A stretch of DNA of 44,174 bases from Prosthecobacter sp. GTDB lineage: Bacteria; Verrucomicrobiota; Verrucomicrobiia; Verrucomicrobiales; Verrucomicrobiaceae. The notes under the pieces were generated by a model, which saw nothing but the letters and a program-made list of their open reading frames with translations, was not told the DNA's origin and made no database searches. The position numbers were made by a program, and so were the translations under genes. The stretch's first letter is position 1; each line of letters opens with the position of its first letter. The stretch spans positions 1-44,174 of the forward strand of contig JAURHS010000013.1 in the NCBI GenBank assembly GCA_030833205.1, written 5' to 3'. Below, piece after piece: positions 35,701-43,900 of this stretch.

Positions 35701-36317
35701 TTGACGCTGCAGCCCTCCGGCACGGAGCGCAAGACCACGGCACTGTCGCTGTCGCGGCCGATGCTCAGGGTTTCCAGGGGCTGGCTACCGCGCTGGGTCG
35801 GATCATCACAGGGGGCCTCGCCGTTGCTGAGCTGGCTGACAATGTCAATGGCCTGGGAGGCGATGCCCAGGTTGGTCATGAAGAGGTAGAAGTCCACCAT
35901 CTGGCGTTGGTTGGACAGGGACTGCGAGATCAGCAGGTAGAGCTGCACACAGAGCAGCAATTTTTGCTCATGACCCAGTTGGTGACTGAGGTCCTTGGCG
36001 CGTTCGGCCAGATCCTGCGGCTGTTGCAGCGCCTCAAAGTAAAGGCGACGCATCTCCGGATAAATCGCACCGCTGTAATCGTAGCGCAGGTAGCTCAGGG
36101 AGCGCTCGATTTCCTCCTCCTCGACATTGCCATCAATCTTGGAGAAGCCCGCAAAGACCTCGATGAGCAGTGGCAACATGGCATCGCGCATGTCCGGCAC
36201 ATGGGCCTTTTGACCGCGTTGGCCGAGCCATTGCCAGACACGCTGTTGAGCTTGTTGCAAGCGCTGGCGCCAGGCGCTGGGCACGGGGCTGGCTTGGCTC
36301 GCAGGGTCCGGGGTCAT
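32700..36317 (-). CDS. Very large ABCG-type transporter with N-terminal TerB-like and FHA-like regions
   Basis: The 1205-residue product joins several domains. About residues 45-160 form an acidic helical TerB-like domain ([14 protein letters not shown]). About 175-465 are beta-rich FHA-like elements ([36 protein letters not shown]). The ABC ATPase has Walker [10 protein letters not shown] (493-501), Q-loop IPQED, signature LSGGERKR (599-606), Walker [12 protein letters not shown] and the H-loop VSIHQPS. The C-terminal half has an ABC2-type membrane region with about six helices, including [18 protein letters not shown], as in ABCG proteins, plus a roughly 170-residue loop before the last helix. 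It could work as a homodimeric exporter. The substrate is unknown, and phosphopeptide binding via FHA is an inference. ATG 36317 is chosen because the frame upstream lacks homology. Confidence 0.87.
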   Translation of the reverse strand: MTPDPASQASPVPSAWRQRLQQAQQRVWQWLGQRGQKAHVPDMRDAMLPLLIEVFAGFSKIDGNVEEEEIERSLSYLRYDYSGAIYPEMRRLYFEALQQPQDLAERAKDLSHQLGHEQKLLLCVQLYLLISQSLSNQRQMVDFYLFMTNLGIASQAIDIVSQLSNGEAPCDDPTQRGSQPLETLSIGRDSDSAVVLRSVPEGCSVNAFRCQSLVLLRNSGNKPILVRSRRLQPGELSRLYPGERVVLGDVTLDYNDLNSYFNAKKTLTGAQLYLTLSDEGDAEISPQRARGSNLRVSFGLGVTVEALRRTRAKLNGVALREGTRVEASIEDKILVNDEVEIELRELRLRAQEFGGQFRLEGSRNTYLVSNKPELLEEGDILLSEDTEGEVLLCIECNYAQKTGRLQVLKSPRPLYVGQVPVRDEIQLSDGDTITLGEGQFLRCHFSDRIIEEEKNVIRQLEVRELSQRFDSRDTALDGLSFTARRGEMLCIMGPSGCGKSTLLRVLAGQLRPSGGEVILNGLSLYGNLPHLTPYVAHIPQEDAFDPLLRVQENLDLSVAVRCPHLSEEERRKRVEAKLAELGLAELRKRLAGTPEQKFLSGGERKRLNAGLDMIGIADVYLFDEPTSGLSSKDSEHVLEIIRNLARNKLVLVSIHQPSMRLLQMFDKALLLDKGGKMAFFGTPTHLLDYFWKAYNEETGQEDQERPSNLTPDFVFDVLETPLRDISGDIIQERSADGHLIAARRFPPNFWRDRHQSHLLLESMAQGRGNTGVVARQPGDETHSTARMRAAPQAPKHTLREEGILFYTHLKRSFLSKLRHRTNLLTTLLEAPLLALLISSVLKYGEDETYHFASAFHIPTYLFMSLVVAMFLGLTNSADEVIRDRTLLNRERNHNLRTTYYLAGKVLSLGTFALIQCVIYLLIGNAVLEIRDMFWVHLWWMFITAMTGAGIGLLISSLVSDNRTAINAIPLILIPQIILGGALIKYEEMNRNLDFVYSLTRWMERSGNASGEEPSKLKVPFVCQFMPLRWSYEAMLISQAKLNPLTATQDFLEQRIQQLVRLPAGAQPNADQQRELEICKQALAVVSGLYAADAPQVAALLSRISQEGRHGRLKPALLKEALSQKDGVSAEELYVNRKVLDLVTKAEMEREDYRRRKSPNVFFGTSKRYLGSEFSTLWINGMVILLMLGLILAAVEYSLRRQLTRV

Positions 36318-36411
36318 CGGGCAGGGGAAGTTGCAATCTGCATCAGGGAAGTGCCCTTGGCAAAGCCAACTGGCTTGCCGTGCCACTGATGCCGTCTTAG
36401 TTCCACGCGCA

Positions 36412-36972
36412 ATGCGTTGGTTTCCAATTCTTTTTCCGTTGTTTCTGGCATCGCAAATGCTGCAGGCAAGAACCTGGCGTCCCGCCGTGGGAGATGCGGC
36501 CATTGAGGCAGATTTTGCCGGCATGAATGGCGAGACGGTTCGGCTGCGACAGGCCAATGGCCGCGAGCTGACCACCACGCTGAAATCGCTCTGCTCCGAG
36601 GACCAACGCTACGCCCGCGCTGCCGCCCTTGCCTGGCAAGGTGCCCAGCAGATCGGTCCCCAGAGCCTTGAGGTGCAGGTCGCCGTGGAGGGCGGCGGCA
36701 TCGCGCGCCTGGCCCTGCCGCGCCCCAAGCCCGACAGCCCCCTGGTCTTTGGCGGCGAGTTCATTTATCTCCTCGACGCCCCTGGCGCCGCACCCCTCGA
36801 ACGGGGCTTTCGCTTGGAGTTGCGCCCCTTGTACCTCGCCGGCGCGCGTCGCTATCAGGCCCTCGGCGCCGAGCCAGTGCTGGTGCGCGCCCTGGCCCAG
36901 AGCTTGGATCAGGCCGCAGAGGAGCAACTGCTGACGCTGGATCAGCAACCTCTCCCCAGCGCTACTGCTTGA
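36412..36972 (+). CDS. Exported SHD1-domain protein, N-terminal part of a split locus
   Basis: The 186-residue product has a signal peptide ([19 protein letters not shown]). An SHD1-like domain follows ([31 protein letters not shown], then [11 protein letters not shown]). This domain is common in secreted Verrucomicrobiota and Planctomycetota proteins and may bind proteins or peptidoglycan-related surfaces. The rest (about 75-186) is unassigned and may be the beta-barrel start of a trypsin-like domain. The frame closes at TGA 36970-36972, while the next frame, open from 36935, carries a continuing domain. It is therefore probably one gene with a frameshift, or two coupled genes. It is divergent from the ABC gene, with 94 bp between starts. 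Confidence 0.72.
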   Translation: MRWFPILFPLFLASQMLQARTWRPAVGDAAIEADFAGMNGETVRLRQANGRELTTTLKSLCSEDQRYARAAALAWQGAQQIGPQSLEVQVAVEGGGIARLALPRPKPDSPLVFGGEFIYLLDAPGAAPLERGFRLELRPLYLAGARRYQALGAEPVLVRALAQSLDQAAEEQLLTLDQQPLPSATA

Positions 36973-37015
36973 GCCCATCGTCGAAGAACAGCGTCGCCTG
37001 GCTGTCGCCCTGCCC

Positions 37016-37789
37016 TTGGGCCGCGGTTGGTACCTGGCCGCGGCGCTGGGTCTGGCCCAAGCCAAGAGACTGCAACTCCACGAGGAGGGCAGAGACCATC
37101 CTGCCAGCCTGATCCGCGAGCATCCCGCCTGCGGCTTGGCCTTGCTGCGCTCCTCCTTGGAACGCGAGCCCATCGGCCTGTTGCCGCGCACGCCATCGCA
37201 GCTTGGGCAGGAGGTGCGCCTACTTGCCTTGGAGCCCAGCCCCAACGGGCGCGGCCTGCGCGAGCCCCTGCTGACGCGTGGCATCATCAGCGACTGGCAA
37301 CCCTCCTCCATTCGCCACGATGCCTTGTTGCCTGCGGACTTCGCCCTGGCCGTTGTCCTCAACGCCGCCTGGGAACCGCTGGCCCTGCAGTGGCCAAGCG
37401 CCAAGGCAAAGCCTGGCGAAGAGCGCCTCCAGAGCTGCGTGCCGCTCTCTCTGCTCGGCGCATGGTCCGCGCAGTGGCCGCAAACCAAACCCACACCACC
37501 GTTGCCCAGGCAGGGCGACTGGGGCAAGAGCGCAGCACAAGCCAGTGAAGCCCTGCAGCAGGCAGCCGTGCTGTTGCAGATCATCAGCGAACAGCGGCGC
37601 CTGCCGCCAATGCCAGAGACCAATGCCAACGGCCCAGGCATGCCCGCGGGCGGCGCAGGCGGCGCTCAAGGCACAGGCTTTTCCCTCAGCAGCAGTGGCA
37701 TCCGCCACAATGCCCGCTGCAAATACTACAACACGCGCAAACCCTGCAACGCCAACGACGGCAAGGCCTGCCGCATTTGCGGCGGCTGA
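37016..37789 (+). CDS. Trypsin-like remnant with C-terminal His/Cys motif, second half of the split locus
   Basis: The 257 residues from TTG 37016 lack a normal start. In this frame the open stretch begins at 36935, and the preceding codons read [23 protein letters not shown], which fits the same domain. The segment ACGLALLR, then GQEVRLLALEP and LLTRGIIS, matches the Trypsin_2/HtrA pattern around the catalytic Asp (DLALLK). Here the Asp is Gly and the TNAHV His motif is absent, so it looks catalytically dead. Residues 231-257 contain His231, Cys235 (HNARCKYY), and then a C...C..CGG tail. This tail is known from secreted PVC proteins with SHD1 or trypsin domains and may bind metal. The true start is uncertain. 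Confidence 0.65.
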   Translation: MGRGWYLAAALGLAQAKRLQLHEEGRDHPASLIREHPACGLALLRSSLEREPIGLLPRTPSQLGQEVRLLALEPSPNGRGLREPLLTRGIISDWQPSSIRHDALLPADFALAVVLNAAWEPLALQWPSAKAKPGEERLQSCVPLSLLGAWSAQWPQTKPTPPLPRQGDWGKSAAQASEALQQAAVLLQIISEQRRLPPMPETNANGPGMPAGGAGGAQGTGFSLSSSGIRHNARCKYYNTRKPCNANDGKACRICGG

Positions 37790-37801
37790 AGCCCGCCAAG
37801 C

Positions 37802-38386
37802 CTAACCCTGCCGCCGCCGCAGCACCGCCACCCAGCGATCCACCGACTTGCCCGGCGCATCCTTCAACGCCCGACTGCCGCGTTGGCGCCGACTGCTGAT
37901 CACCTCCATGCCCATCGCCTCAAGCGCCTGCAGCGCCAGCCGATGCTCCACATCGAAGTAACTCGTGATCACCAGACAACCATCAGGCCGCAACTTGGCG
38001 ATGCCCTGATCAAAAATCTTCTTCCACAACTCCTGCCCGTGCCAGAAATTCTGATGGCGCAAAAACACCAAGCCGAAGTCATCGCCCAACTCGCGATGCG
38101 CACTGAGCTTGGTGGCATCCTCAATCAAAAACGAAGCCGGCAACTTGGCGTGCTGCTCGCGCGCCTGCCGGATCTCGCGAATGCGAATGTCCGCCCCCAC
38201 CATCTCCACCGCCTGGGCCCCCAGATCGCGCCCCACCTCAAGCAGCGTCGGCGCCTCATCGCAGCGCCCACAGGCCAGATTCAGGATGCGCAAATCCCTG
38301 TCCGCCGGCAACTGCCCCTGCAGCGACTCGCGCAGCGCCGCACGCAAGCGCAGCATGTCCTGGGCAATCGGGTCGGGCGGAATCAT
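37802..38386 (-). CDS. SAM-dependent methyltransferase-like protein
   Basis: The 194-residue product has a Rossmann-type AdoMet fold. Motif I is ILNLACGRCDEA, the acidic end of strand 2 is VGADIRIREI, motif II is FLIEDATKL, and LRPDGCLVITSYFD follows, where a typical methyltransferase has LkpGG. The substrate is unknown. There is no clear partner beside it, and it shares its upstream region with the divergent parvulin gene, 89 bp between starts. Its stop is 12 bp from the end of the SHD1-locus frame, which is convergent. Confidence 0.8.
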   Translation of the reverse strand: MIPPDPIAQDMLRLRAALRESLQGQLPADRDLRILNLACGRCDEAPTLLEVGRDLGAQAVEMVGADIRIREIRQAREQHAKLPASFLIEDATKLSAHRELGDDFGLVFLRHQNFWHGQELWKKIFDQGIAKLRPDGCLVITSYFDVEHRLALQALEAMGMEVISSRRQRGSRALKDAPGKSVDRWVAVLRRRQG

Positions 38387-38475
38387 GACAAGGGCGGGAG
38401 GTATCTACGCCCACAGCCCGCAGCCGCGCACGCGATTTTTCTTGCCTCAACTGCCCACAGGCCCACCCTGTGCCC

Positions 38476-39369
38476 ATGGCACTGAACATCAACGGCGAAC
38501 CCATTGACGACGAAATCATCGAAAGCGAATTTCGCAGCGTCAAAGGCCACTACGAACGCCAACTGCAGGTCGCCTGCTGCGAGCGCGACCCTGAATTCCG
38601 CAGCATGGCCAAGGACAACCTCATCTCCCGCGCCCTGCTCAACCAGGAGGCCAAGCGCCGCTGCCCCGAGGTGGAGCCTGCCGCCATTGACGAGCGCCTC
38701 GCACGCCTGATCGAGGAAGCCGGCGGCGAAGACGCCTTCTATCACCGCCTCGGCATGCCCTTCAAGGACGAGGTCGTCGTGCGCGAGCAGGTCGCCGGCG
38801 GCGTCCGCCTCGACCGCATGCTGCAGGACATCTACGGCACCGACCCACAACCCAACGACGAGCAACTCGCCCAGTGCCATCAACGCAACGCCGCGCTTTT
38901 CACCACCCCTGAGCGCATCCACGCCGCCCACATCACCAAGGGCCTGCAGGGCGCCAAAAGCCGCAGCGAAGTCTACGACGCCCTGCGCGCCGTGCGCCGC
39001 GAACTGCTCGGCGGCGCCGACTTCATGACCCTCGCCGAGCAACACCGCAACGACGAGCAGCAAAGCATTGACCTCGGCTGGTTTGGCCGCGGCGAGTTCA
39101 TGGAAGAATTCGAGGCCATCGCCTTCTCCATGAAACCCCGGGAAATCAGCCCCGTCTTCACCACCTCGCTGGGCTTTCACCTCTGCACCGTCCTGGAGCG
39201 CGAAGAACCGCGCCTGCGCCCGCTGGAAGAAGTGCGCGCCGAGGTGCTCAACCGCTTCATCGAAGAACACAAGGACGGCCGCTTCAACGCCCTCATCGAA
39301 GAACTCAAGGCCGCCGCCAAGATCGAAGACAGCGAACCCGCCGACGAAAACTGCGGCTGCGCCCACTGA
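38476..39369 (+). CDS. Parvulin-type peptidylprolyl isomerase
   Basis: The 297-residue protein has an N-terminal helical part (about 1-140) like the SurA/NifM chaperone region. A PpiC-type rotamase domain follows (about 147-240), recognised by RIHAAHI, LAEQHRNDEQQSIDLGWFGRGEF, FEAIAFSMKPREISPVFTTSLGFHLCTVLE. It may accelerate Xaa-Pro isomerisation during protein folding. No signal peptide is visible, so the cytoplasm is likely, as in NifM. The last residues are ENCGCAH, an unusual Cys/His tail. ATG 38476 follows GTG 38470 in frame; either could start it. Confidence 0.9.
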   Translation: MALNINGEPIDDEIIESEFRSVKGHYERQLQVACCERDPEFRSMAKDNLISRALLNQEAKRRCPEVEPAAIDERLARLIEEAGGEDAFYHRLGMPFKDEVVVREQVAGGVRLDRMLQDIYGTDPQPNDEQLAQCHQRNAALFTTPERIHAAHITKGLQGAKSRSEVYDALRAVRRELLGGADFMTLAEQHRNDEQQSIDLGWFGRGEFMEEFEAIAFSMKPREISPVFTTSLGFHLCTVLEREEPRLRPLEEVRAEVLNRFIEEHKDGRFNALIEELKAAAKIEDSEPADENCGCAH

Positions 39370-39443
39370 GCCAGCGAGGCCGCGTTTCATCGGCCCCCGT
39401 CTCACAAGCCCCGCAACCCCTCAACCCTACCACACTGCCCCTC

Positions 39444-39881
39444 GTGACAGCCCCGCCTGGTCTGAGATGGATTGGCCTGCTGCTGCTCAGCGCCTGCAGC
39501 AACCTGCACCTGCGCCCACTGCCCTCAGAACTGCCTCTTCGCGCCGCCGACTTCGGCCCTGCCGCCATCCGCCAGCCCTGGCTCGGGCCACTTGCCGAGC
39601 AGGACCCGATCCTCATCACCTTTCTTGGCGGCCTCAGAACCCATCAAGGAAGCAAACCCACCCGCATCGGCGCCGCCGTGGCCGTGCGCCACCTCAACGG
39701 GCAGATCGGAGAACTCAACCCCAATGACCCCACGCGCGAAGCCCTGCGCCAAACCCGCGCCCGCATCCTCGCCTGCTACCAAAACCGGCGCATCGCCCAC
39801 CAAGCCGTGCCGCCCTACACAGGCCGCGGCGCCATGACCCGCATGATGATGTCCCCCAACCTGATGGTGCCCAAAGACTGA
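39444..39881 (+). CDS. Small hypothetical lipoprotein
   Basis: The 145-residue product starts at GTG 39444 and has a short signal ending in a good lipobox (LLLSAC, Cys18), so a lipid-anchored exported protein is likely. The mature part has no family I recognise. It has PWLGPLAEQDPILITFLGG, RTHQGSKPTRIGAAVAVRHLNGQIG and a C-terminal RTRARILACYQNRRIAHQAVPPYTG. The gene stands 74 bp after the parvulin gene on the same strand. Codon use fits its neighbours, which supports a real gene despite the alternative frames open across it. Confidence 0.55.
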   Translation: MTAPPGLRWIGLLLLSACSNLHLRPLPSELPLRAADFGPAAIRQPWLGPLAEQDPILITFLGGLRTHQGSKPTRIGAAVAVRHLNGQIGELNPNDPTREALRQTRARILACYQNRRIAHQAVPPYTGRGAMTRMMMSPNLMVPKD

Positions 39882-39956
39882 CCCTCGTCACCGCAGCAAG
39901 GCCCAAGCCCCGCAGGCAAAGCCCAAGCCGGCTGACGCAAGTCCCAGCCCTCCGAC

Positions 39957-40005
39957 GCAGGCCTCATCAGCAGGCCTCATCAGCAGGCCTCATCAGCAGG
40001 CCTCA
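39957..40005. repeat. 13-bp tandem repeat, almost four copies
   Basis: Three perfect copies of GCAGGCCTCATCA (39957-39969, 39970-39982, 39983-39995) and a partial fourth (GCAGGCCTCA) stand in the 201-bp gap between the lipoprotein gene and the tRNA gene. The rest of this gap is C/G-rich with irregular AAGCCC-like short repeats and holds no gene that I recognise. It could be a variable-number repeat; no function is suggested. Confidence 0.9.
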
Positions 40006-40082
40006 ACTGCCCGCGCCAAGGCTGAAAAACTCATGGCCTGCGCGCCCATTCACGCTTAGCTTCAGCGTCCCAACACCCTCAC

Positions 40083-40167
40083 GCCGATGTGGTGAAATGG
40101 TAAACACAGCGGACTTAAAATCCGCTGGGAGGCAACTCCCTTGCCGGTTCGAGTCCGGCCATCGGCA
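40083..40167 (+). tRNA. tRNA-Leu, anticodon UAA
   Basis: The 85-nt sequence folds as a type II tRNA. The acceptor arms are GCCGATG and CATCGGC. The anticodon stem GCGGA/TCCGC has a 7-nt loop CTTAAAA, with anticodon TAA at 40116-40118. A long variable arm is GGGAG...CTCCC, and the T arm is GCCGG TTCGAGT CCGGC. The long variable arm and UAA anticodon give leucine (codon UUA). The discriminator base is A40167, and CCA is not encoded. The gene directly borders an IS3 remnant. Confidence 0.95.
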
Positions 40168-40289
40168 CTCAGTAAATCTATCAATTGCAACTTTCTATAC
40201 GGCTTTATGCTGGCGCTGGGAGATGGCACCGAGTGGCAAGAAAAAACAGGAATCAGCCTGATTTAAGCGGACATCTTTTCCCCTCTTTC

Positions 40290-40445
40290 CCTGCCTGCGC
40301 AGGTGCGCCGCCGCCTCGCGTTTGCGCGCCGGGCTCACCGCTTTCCCTCCACAAGCTCCTTGAGCATCGCGTTATCCAGAGCCTGGTCGGCCACCAGCTT
40401 CTTGATGATCTCTTCGTCTGTGTGCCTCTTGCGTTTGATGCTGTC
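40290..40445 (-). pseudogene. Decayed IS3-family transposase, orfA with internal deletion plus start of orfB
   Basis: On the minus strand, 40445-40335 encodes DSIKRKRHTDEEIIKKL joined directly to VADQALDNAMLKELVEGKR and a TGA. The first block is the N-terminus and the second the C-terminal leucine-zipper end of an IS3/IS407-type OrfA, which normally has about 85-100 residues. About 50 central residues, including the HTH, are missing, and no ATG precedes the first block (ATC instead). A second frame, read from 40329 to about 40291, gives ARKREAAAHLRRQ, the start of OrfB, then diverges. No terminal inverted repeats are visible. It is an inactive fragment beside tRNA-Leu. Confidence 0.75.
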
Positions 40446-40735
40446 TGGTGATGCGCTTCGCGCTCCTCAGACTGTCATGGCACTCGGCTCAACTCCTGGG
40501 GAGCAGACCATTGTCGCTTCGGCCTGTACAACTGGAGCGGGAATAGTGAGTGGAAACCCTGCCTCAAACTTTGAGCGAATGGCTGGGTTTGTGGCTCTTC
40601 TGCTGGTTCATCGGCGTTGTGTCTGAAGTTACCATTACCCCTAACCCCCTCCGGACGAGTTTTCCTGGCGTCGCCCGCAATGCCCCCCTGCAGGCCCAAG
40701 GCACGCCAGGAGGCGCGTGCAGTGAGGCGCGGCGA

Positions 40736-40762
40736 TGATGCTAAGCGTCCTTGTTAGCATCA
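40736..40762. repeat. Perfect 9-bp inverted repeat, TGATGCTAA/TTAGCATCA
   Basis: Arms at 40736-40744 and 40754-40762 are perfect reverse complements with a 9-base loop (GCGTCCTTG). No T-run follows on either strand, so it is not an ordinary intrinsic terminator. It may be an operator or a hairpin in a leader, about 140 bp before the giant secreted-protein gene. Confidence 0.7.
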
Positions 40763-40901
40763 CAGAAGACGAACGCGTATCGCCCATTTTGCCACCCTGT
40801 GACAAAATCGAAACCAACGGCGATAAAGCAGCGAAATAGTTACAAAGAACAGTAAGCGTAAGGCATGAGAGTGACTAGAGCTGGGGCTCTCAACTCACTC
40901 A

Positions 40902-43900
40902 ATGCCCATAGCCATGTCAATCCCCAGCCGCTTAGTCACAGGTATTCAATCGGCCCTCGTAGTGGCGGTCTTATTGCTCTGCTCTTTTCGCGCGTCAGCA
41001 CAAAGCCCAGTCACCACGGTGGATCTTTCCCGCTATGTCCGCGTTGGGCGCTACAACCTACCGGAGCCCACCCGCACGGCTCTTCCAGCGGGTGCGGCCG
41101 CACACAATCTTTTGTGTCAGGAGGCGTCAGCCGTGACCTACAACTGGGACACCGATACTCTGTTTGTGACCGGGGATGGAGCAAAGTCAATCACTCAGGT
41201 GAGCAAGACTGGCACGCTGATCAACACCATGTCATTGGCCCTGGGGTCAAGCCCTCAAGGCACCGATTTCTATGACATTGAGGGCCTGACCTACATTGGC
41301 AACGGAGCGTTCGTCATGAGTGAGGAACGAGACCGCCAGTTGGTCCGCTTCACCTACACGCCCGACACCACCCTCAGCCGCACCTCGCCCGGTGTAAGCA
41401 CCGTTAAGATTGGAACCTTTGTGGATAACACGGGAACCGAGGGGCTGTCTTGGGATCCCAGAACCAACGGCTTTATCTGCCTGAAGGAACTCTCACCCAT
41501 TGGCATCTTTCAGACGAATGTGGATTTTGCGGCTGGTACAGCGACCAATGGTTCGCCCACCACCCTCAATTCGACCAATCTGTTTGACCCTGCTCTTCTC
41601 GGCATGACGGACACGGCAGATGTCTTCGCGCTTTCCAATCTGCCCTCAATGAGTGGTCAGCCACAGGAAGAAAACCTGATCGTGCTTGGTCAGGAAAATG
41701 CCAGGCTGGTCAATGTGAATCGCAGCGGTGTGATTCACAGCAGCCTGAATCTCAGCAGTGATTTAGGCAACCCGCTTACTCCCAATGGGCAGCAGCATGA
41801 GGGTGTGACCATGGATCGGGAGGGCGTTCTCTATCTGGTCAATGAAAACGGCGGCGGCAGCATCGACTACCCCCAGTTGTGGGTTTATCAGGCCTCGACG
41901 CAACCCAATCAGGCGGCGACGGCGGTCATCATTGACAATGCAGTCAATACCCTTCCAGAGACCAGCAACACCGCCTCTCGGGTGAAGGTTGGGGATGTCT
42001 TTGTGAGCGATGACGGACTTGGCGCCAATGCTCTTTCCTTGGGCGGCGCCGATGCCGCCTCTTTTGAGCTGGTGGGAACTGAGCTTTTTCTCAAAGCCGG
42101 TGTTACGCTCGATTTCGAAACCAAGAGCAGCTATGTCGTCATGGTGAGTGCCGAGGACAGCACGGTAGGAGAAGCGCCGGATGCAAGTGTGACCTTCACC
42201 CTTGCGATCAGCGATGTGGAGCCTGAGCTTCCACCGGTCCCGGTGGTGATCGTCTCGGAGGTGGCTCCATGGGCGAGTAGCGCCTCGGTTCTGGCGTCCG
42301 ATTGGTTTGAGGTGACCAATGTGAGTGCGAATCCCATCAACATCAGCGGTTGGAAGATTGACGACAACTCTGCCAGCTTCAGCAGCGCGGCGACGCTCAA
42401 CGGAATTGAGATCATCGCTCCGGGTGAGAGCGTCATTTTCATCGAAACGGCTGATCTTGCCGGCAAAAGCGCGCTATTGCGCAGCATCTGGTTTGGCGCG
42501 AACCCACCCGCGGGGCTGCAAATAGGCTCCTACAGTGGCACCGGCCTCGGTTTGAGCAGCACTAGCGATGCGGTGAACATTTACAACGCCGCAGGTGCTT
42601 TGATGGCCAGTGTCACCTTCGGTGCTTCGGACGCGGTTTCGCCCTATCAAAGCTTTGACAATACCCCCGGCCTGAACGCTGCAACGATCTCCCAATTGAG
42701 CCTCGTCGGCACAAATGGCGCGGTAGCCGCCAGCAATGCGGCAGAGGTTGGATCGCCTGGCTTTGCAGCTCCCGGCGTGCTGCGGATCACCGAGGTTGCG
42801 CCCTGGGGAAGCAGCAGTGGCAATTACCTGGCCGATTGGTTCGAAGTGACCAACATCGGCGCTCGTGCTGTGGACATCAGCGGCTGGAAAATGGACGACA
42901 GCTCCGAATCGCCCGCCGCAGCGCTCTCGCTGGCCGGAGTCACCAGCATCGCACCTGGTGAATCCGTCATCTTTCTCGAAACTGCGACGCCCGTGACGAC
43001 CATAGCGACTTTCCGCAGCACTTGGTTCGGTGCGACTCCACCGGCGGCGCTGCAAATCGGCAGCTATACTGGCTCCGGCGCCGGTTTGAGCACGGGCGGT
43101 GACGCCGTGGTTCTTTACGACGGCAACAACATCCGCCAGGCGAAGGTCTTTTTCGGCGCTTCACCCAACGCCACACCATTTGCCAGCTTCGACAACTCCG
43201 TCGGAGCTGAAAACGTGAATCTCACCACCTTGAGCGCTGGAGGGGTAAACGGAGCCTTCGTCGCCCTCACTGATGCGGACGAGATCGGCTCGCCAGGCAC
43301 CACGGTCTCCGCTGCACAAAACGACACCACAATTACCATCAGTGATGCCAACCTCATCGAAGGCAACAGCGGTAGTAGCGCCCTAAGTTTCACCGTGACC
43401 CGCAGTGATCGCTACGGAGCATTCCGTGTGGATTTTGCCACTTCGAACGGGAGCGCGACTGCCGGTGGCGACTACACCGCCGTTCTCGGCACGCTGACCT
43501 TTGCAGCAGGCGGAGCAACGACGCAGATCGTGCATGTCACCATCACTGGAGACAGCGAGGTCGAGGCTAATGAGACGGTCCTTATCACGCTCTCGAATGT
43601 GGTGAACCTGACTGGTGCCGCTTCAATCACGGATGCGACCGGCACGGGGACGATCAGCAATGATGATACCACGCCTGTGGCTTTTCCAGCCAGCCATTCG
43701 CTCAGCTCCACGGTCAAAGGCAGCATCACGCTGGCAGGTGCAGAGATTCCGGCCTTTGATCCGCTCTCTAACCGGGCCTTTGCCTCCTCCGGCACCGGGA
43801 TCCAGGTGGTGAACCTTGCCGACCCGGCAAATCCTGTCTTCCTCAGCACCATCACGCCGTCCACGCTTGGCGTCCCGGCAATCACCAGTGATGACATCTC

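Larger units (their letters stand above)
40168..40901. other. Non-coding stretch with an IS3 remnant and inverted repeats
   Basis: This 734-bp gap holds an IS3-family transposase remnant (about 40290-40445, minus strand; see separate entry) and two inverted repeats (40663-40671 with 40703-40711; 40736-40744 with 40754-40762). The remaining bases 40446-40660 and 40763-40901 contain no gene I can support. Frames there are short and lack similarity to known domains. No clear promoter for the giant downstream gene is visible, though a relatively AT-rich stretch lies at about 40780-40860. Confidence 0.7.

Noticed and set aside
39957..40005. CRISPR-like repeats
   Set aside because: The 13-bp units are directly adjacent, without spacers, and no cas genes are near.
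40083..40900. tRNA-associated genomic island with att duplication
   Set aside because: I found no second copy of the tRNA 3' end and no integrase gene in the window. Only the IS remnant is present.
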